This document shows positions 59,627 to 59,653 of a stretch of DNA of 59,653 bases, in pieces. This DNA is from Clostridia bacterium (GTDB taxonomy: Bacteria; Bacillota; Clostridia; Oscillospirales; Acutalibacteraceae): NCBI GenBank assembly GCA_900766585.1, contig CAAFVV010000035.1:1-59653 (forward strand), given 5' to 3'. How positions within the stretch are numbered: the stretch's first letter is position 1; each line of letters begins with the position of its first letter. The position numbers and the translations under genes are program-made. The notes under the pieces are model-generated. The model saw nothing but the letters and a program-made list of their open reading frames with translations, searched no databases and was not told the origin of the DNA.

Positions 59627-59653
59627 TATTAACAATATAGCACAGAAACGGAA

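Overview
The window looks like chromosome from a spore-forming, fermentative member of the Clostridia (Oscillospiraceae-like, high GC by eye). The signs are a lone spoVAC gene, the Firmicutes-type dgt-dnaG-rpoD block, an NfnAB pair for ferredoxin/NAD(P)H exchange, strong Shine-Dalgarno sites and frequent GTG/TTG starts. No rRNA, tRNA or CRISPR array was recognised.

Layout. (1) 1-300: tail of a decayed serine recombinase. (2) 407-24,081: a carbohydrate-uptake island. A GntR/LacI-type repressor faces a long same-strand run holding a very large solute-binding protein with carbohydrate-binding-like modules, two pairs of CUT1-type ABC permeases, an NHL-repeat membrane protein, a Yip1-like membrane protein, a DUF5696-like lipoprotein, a second solute-binding lipoprotein, three right-handed beta-helix proteins, a repeat-rich surface protein with an NPDTG sorting-like tail, and a GH38 alpha-mannosidase. 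A sigma-A promoter lies between the repressor and the transport genes, with matching inverted-repeat operators on both sides. (3) 24,110-25,513: a broken GxGYxYP gene and spoVAC. (4) 25,598-31,309: a GtrA / FAD-dependent mutase-like / GT-C glycosyltransferase operon, an RsgI-like lipoprotein and a lipoprotein amidase. (5) 31,296-34,906: nfnB, nfnA and an iron alcohol dehydrogenase on the minus strand. (6) 35,058-49,973: a complete glycyl-radical-enzyme microcompartment (GRM) locus. (7) 50,048-52,126: two frameshifted genes. (8) 52,217-57,299: housekeeping genes. (9) 57,436-59,626: two small surface/secreted genes behind near-duplicate promoters, one frameshifted and one with an apparently damaged start codon.

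How the microcompartment works. The gene set matches fucose/rhamnose-type GRM loci such as that of Clostridium phytofermentans. A fuculose/rhamnulose-phosphate-type aldolase makes lactaldehyde, which is reduced to 1,2-propanediol. A B12-independent glycyl-radical propanediol dehydratase, with its activase, makes propionaldehyde. A CoA-acylating aldehyde dehydrogenase, a Zn alcohol dehydrogenase, PduL and acetate/propionate kinase split this to propanol and propionate plus ATP. The shell is built from five BMC-H proteins, one BMC-P and one PduT-type BMC-T, with PduS for electron transfer. The unusual parts are cysteine-rich linkers next to the encapsulation peptides of two cargo enzymes, a PduO-HbpS cobalamin-type protein in a B12-independent compartment, an activase without the ferredoxin insert, a BMC-H gene with two well-formed translation starts, and a strong hairpin inside the operon.

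All family assignments come from reading the sequence; no database search was run.
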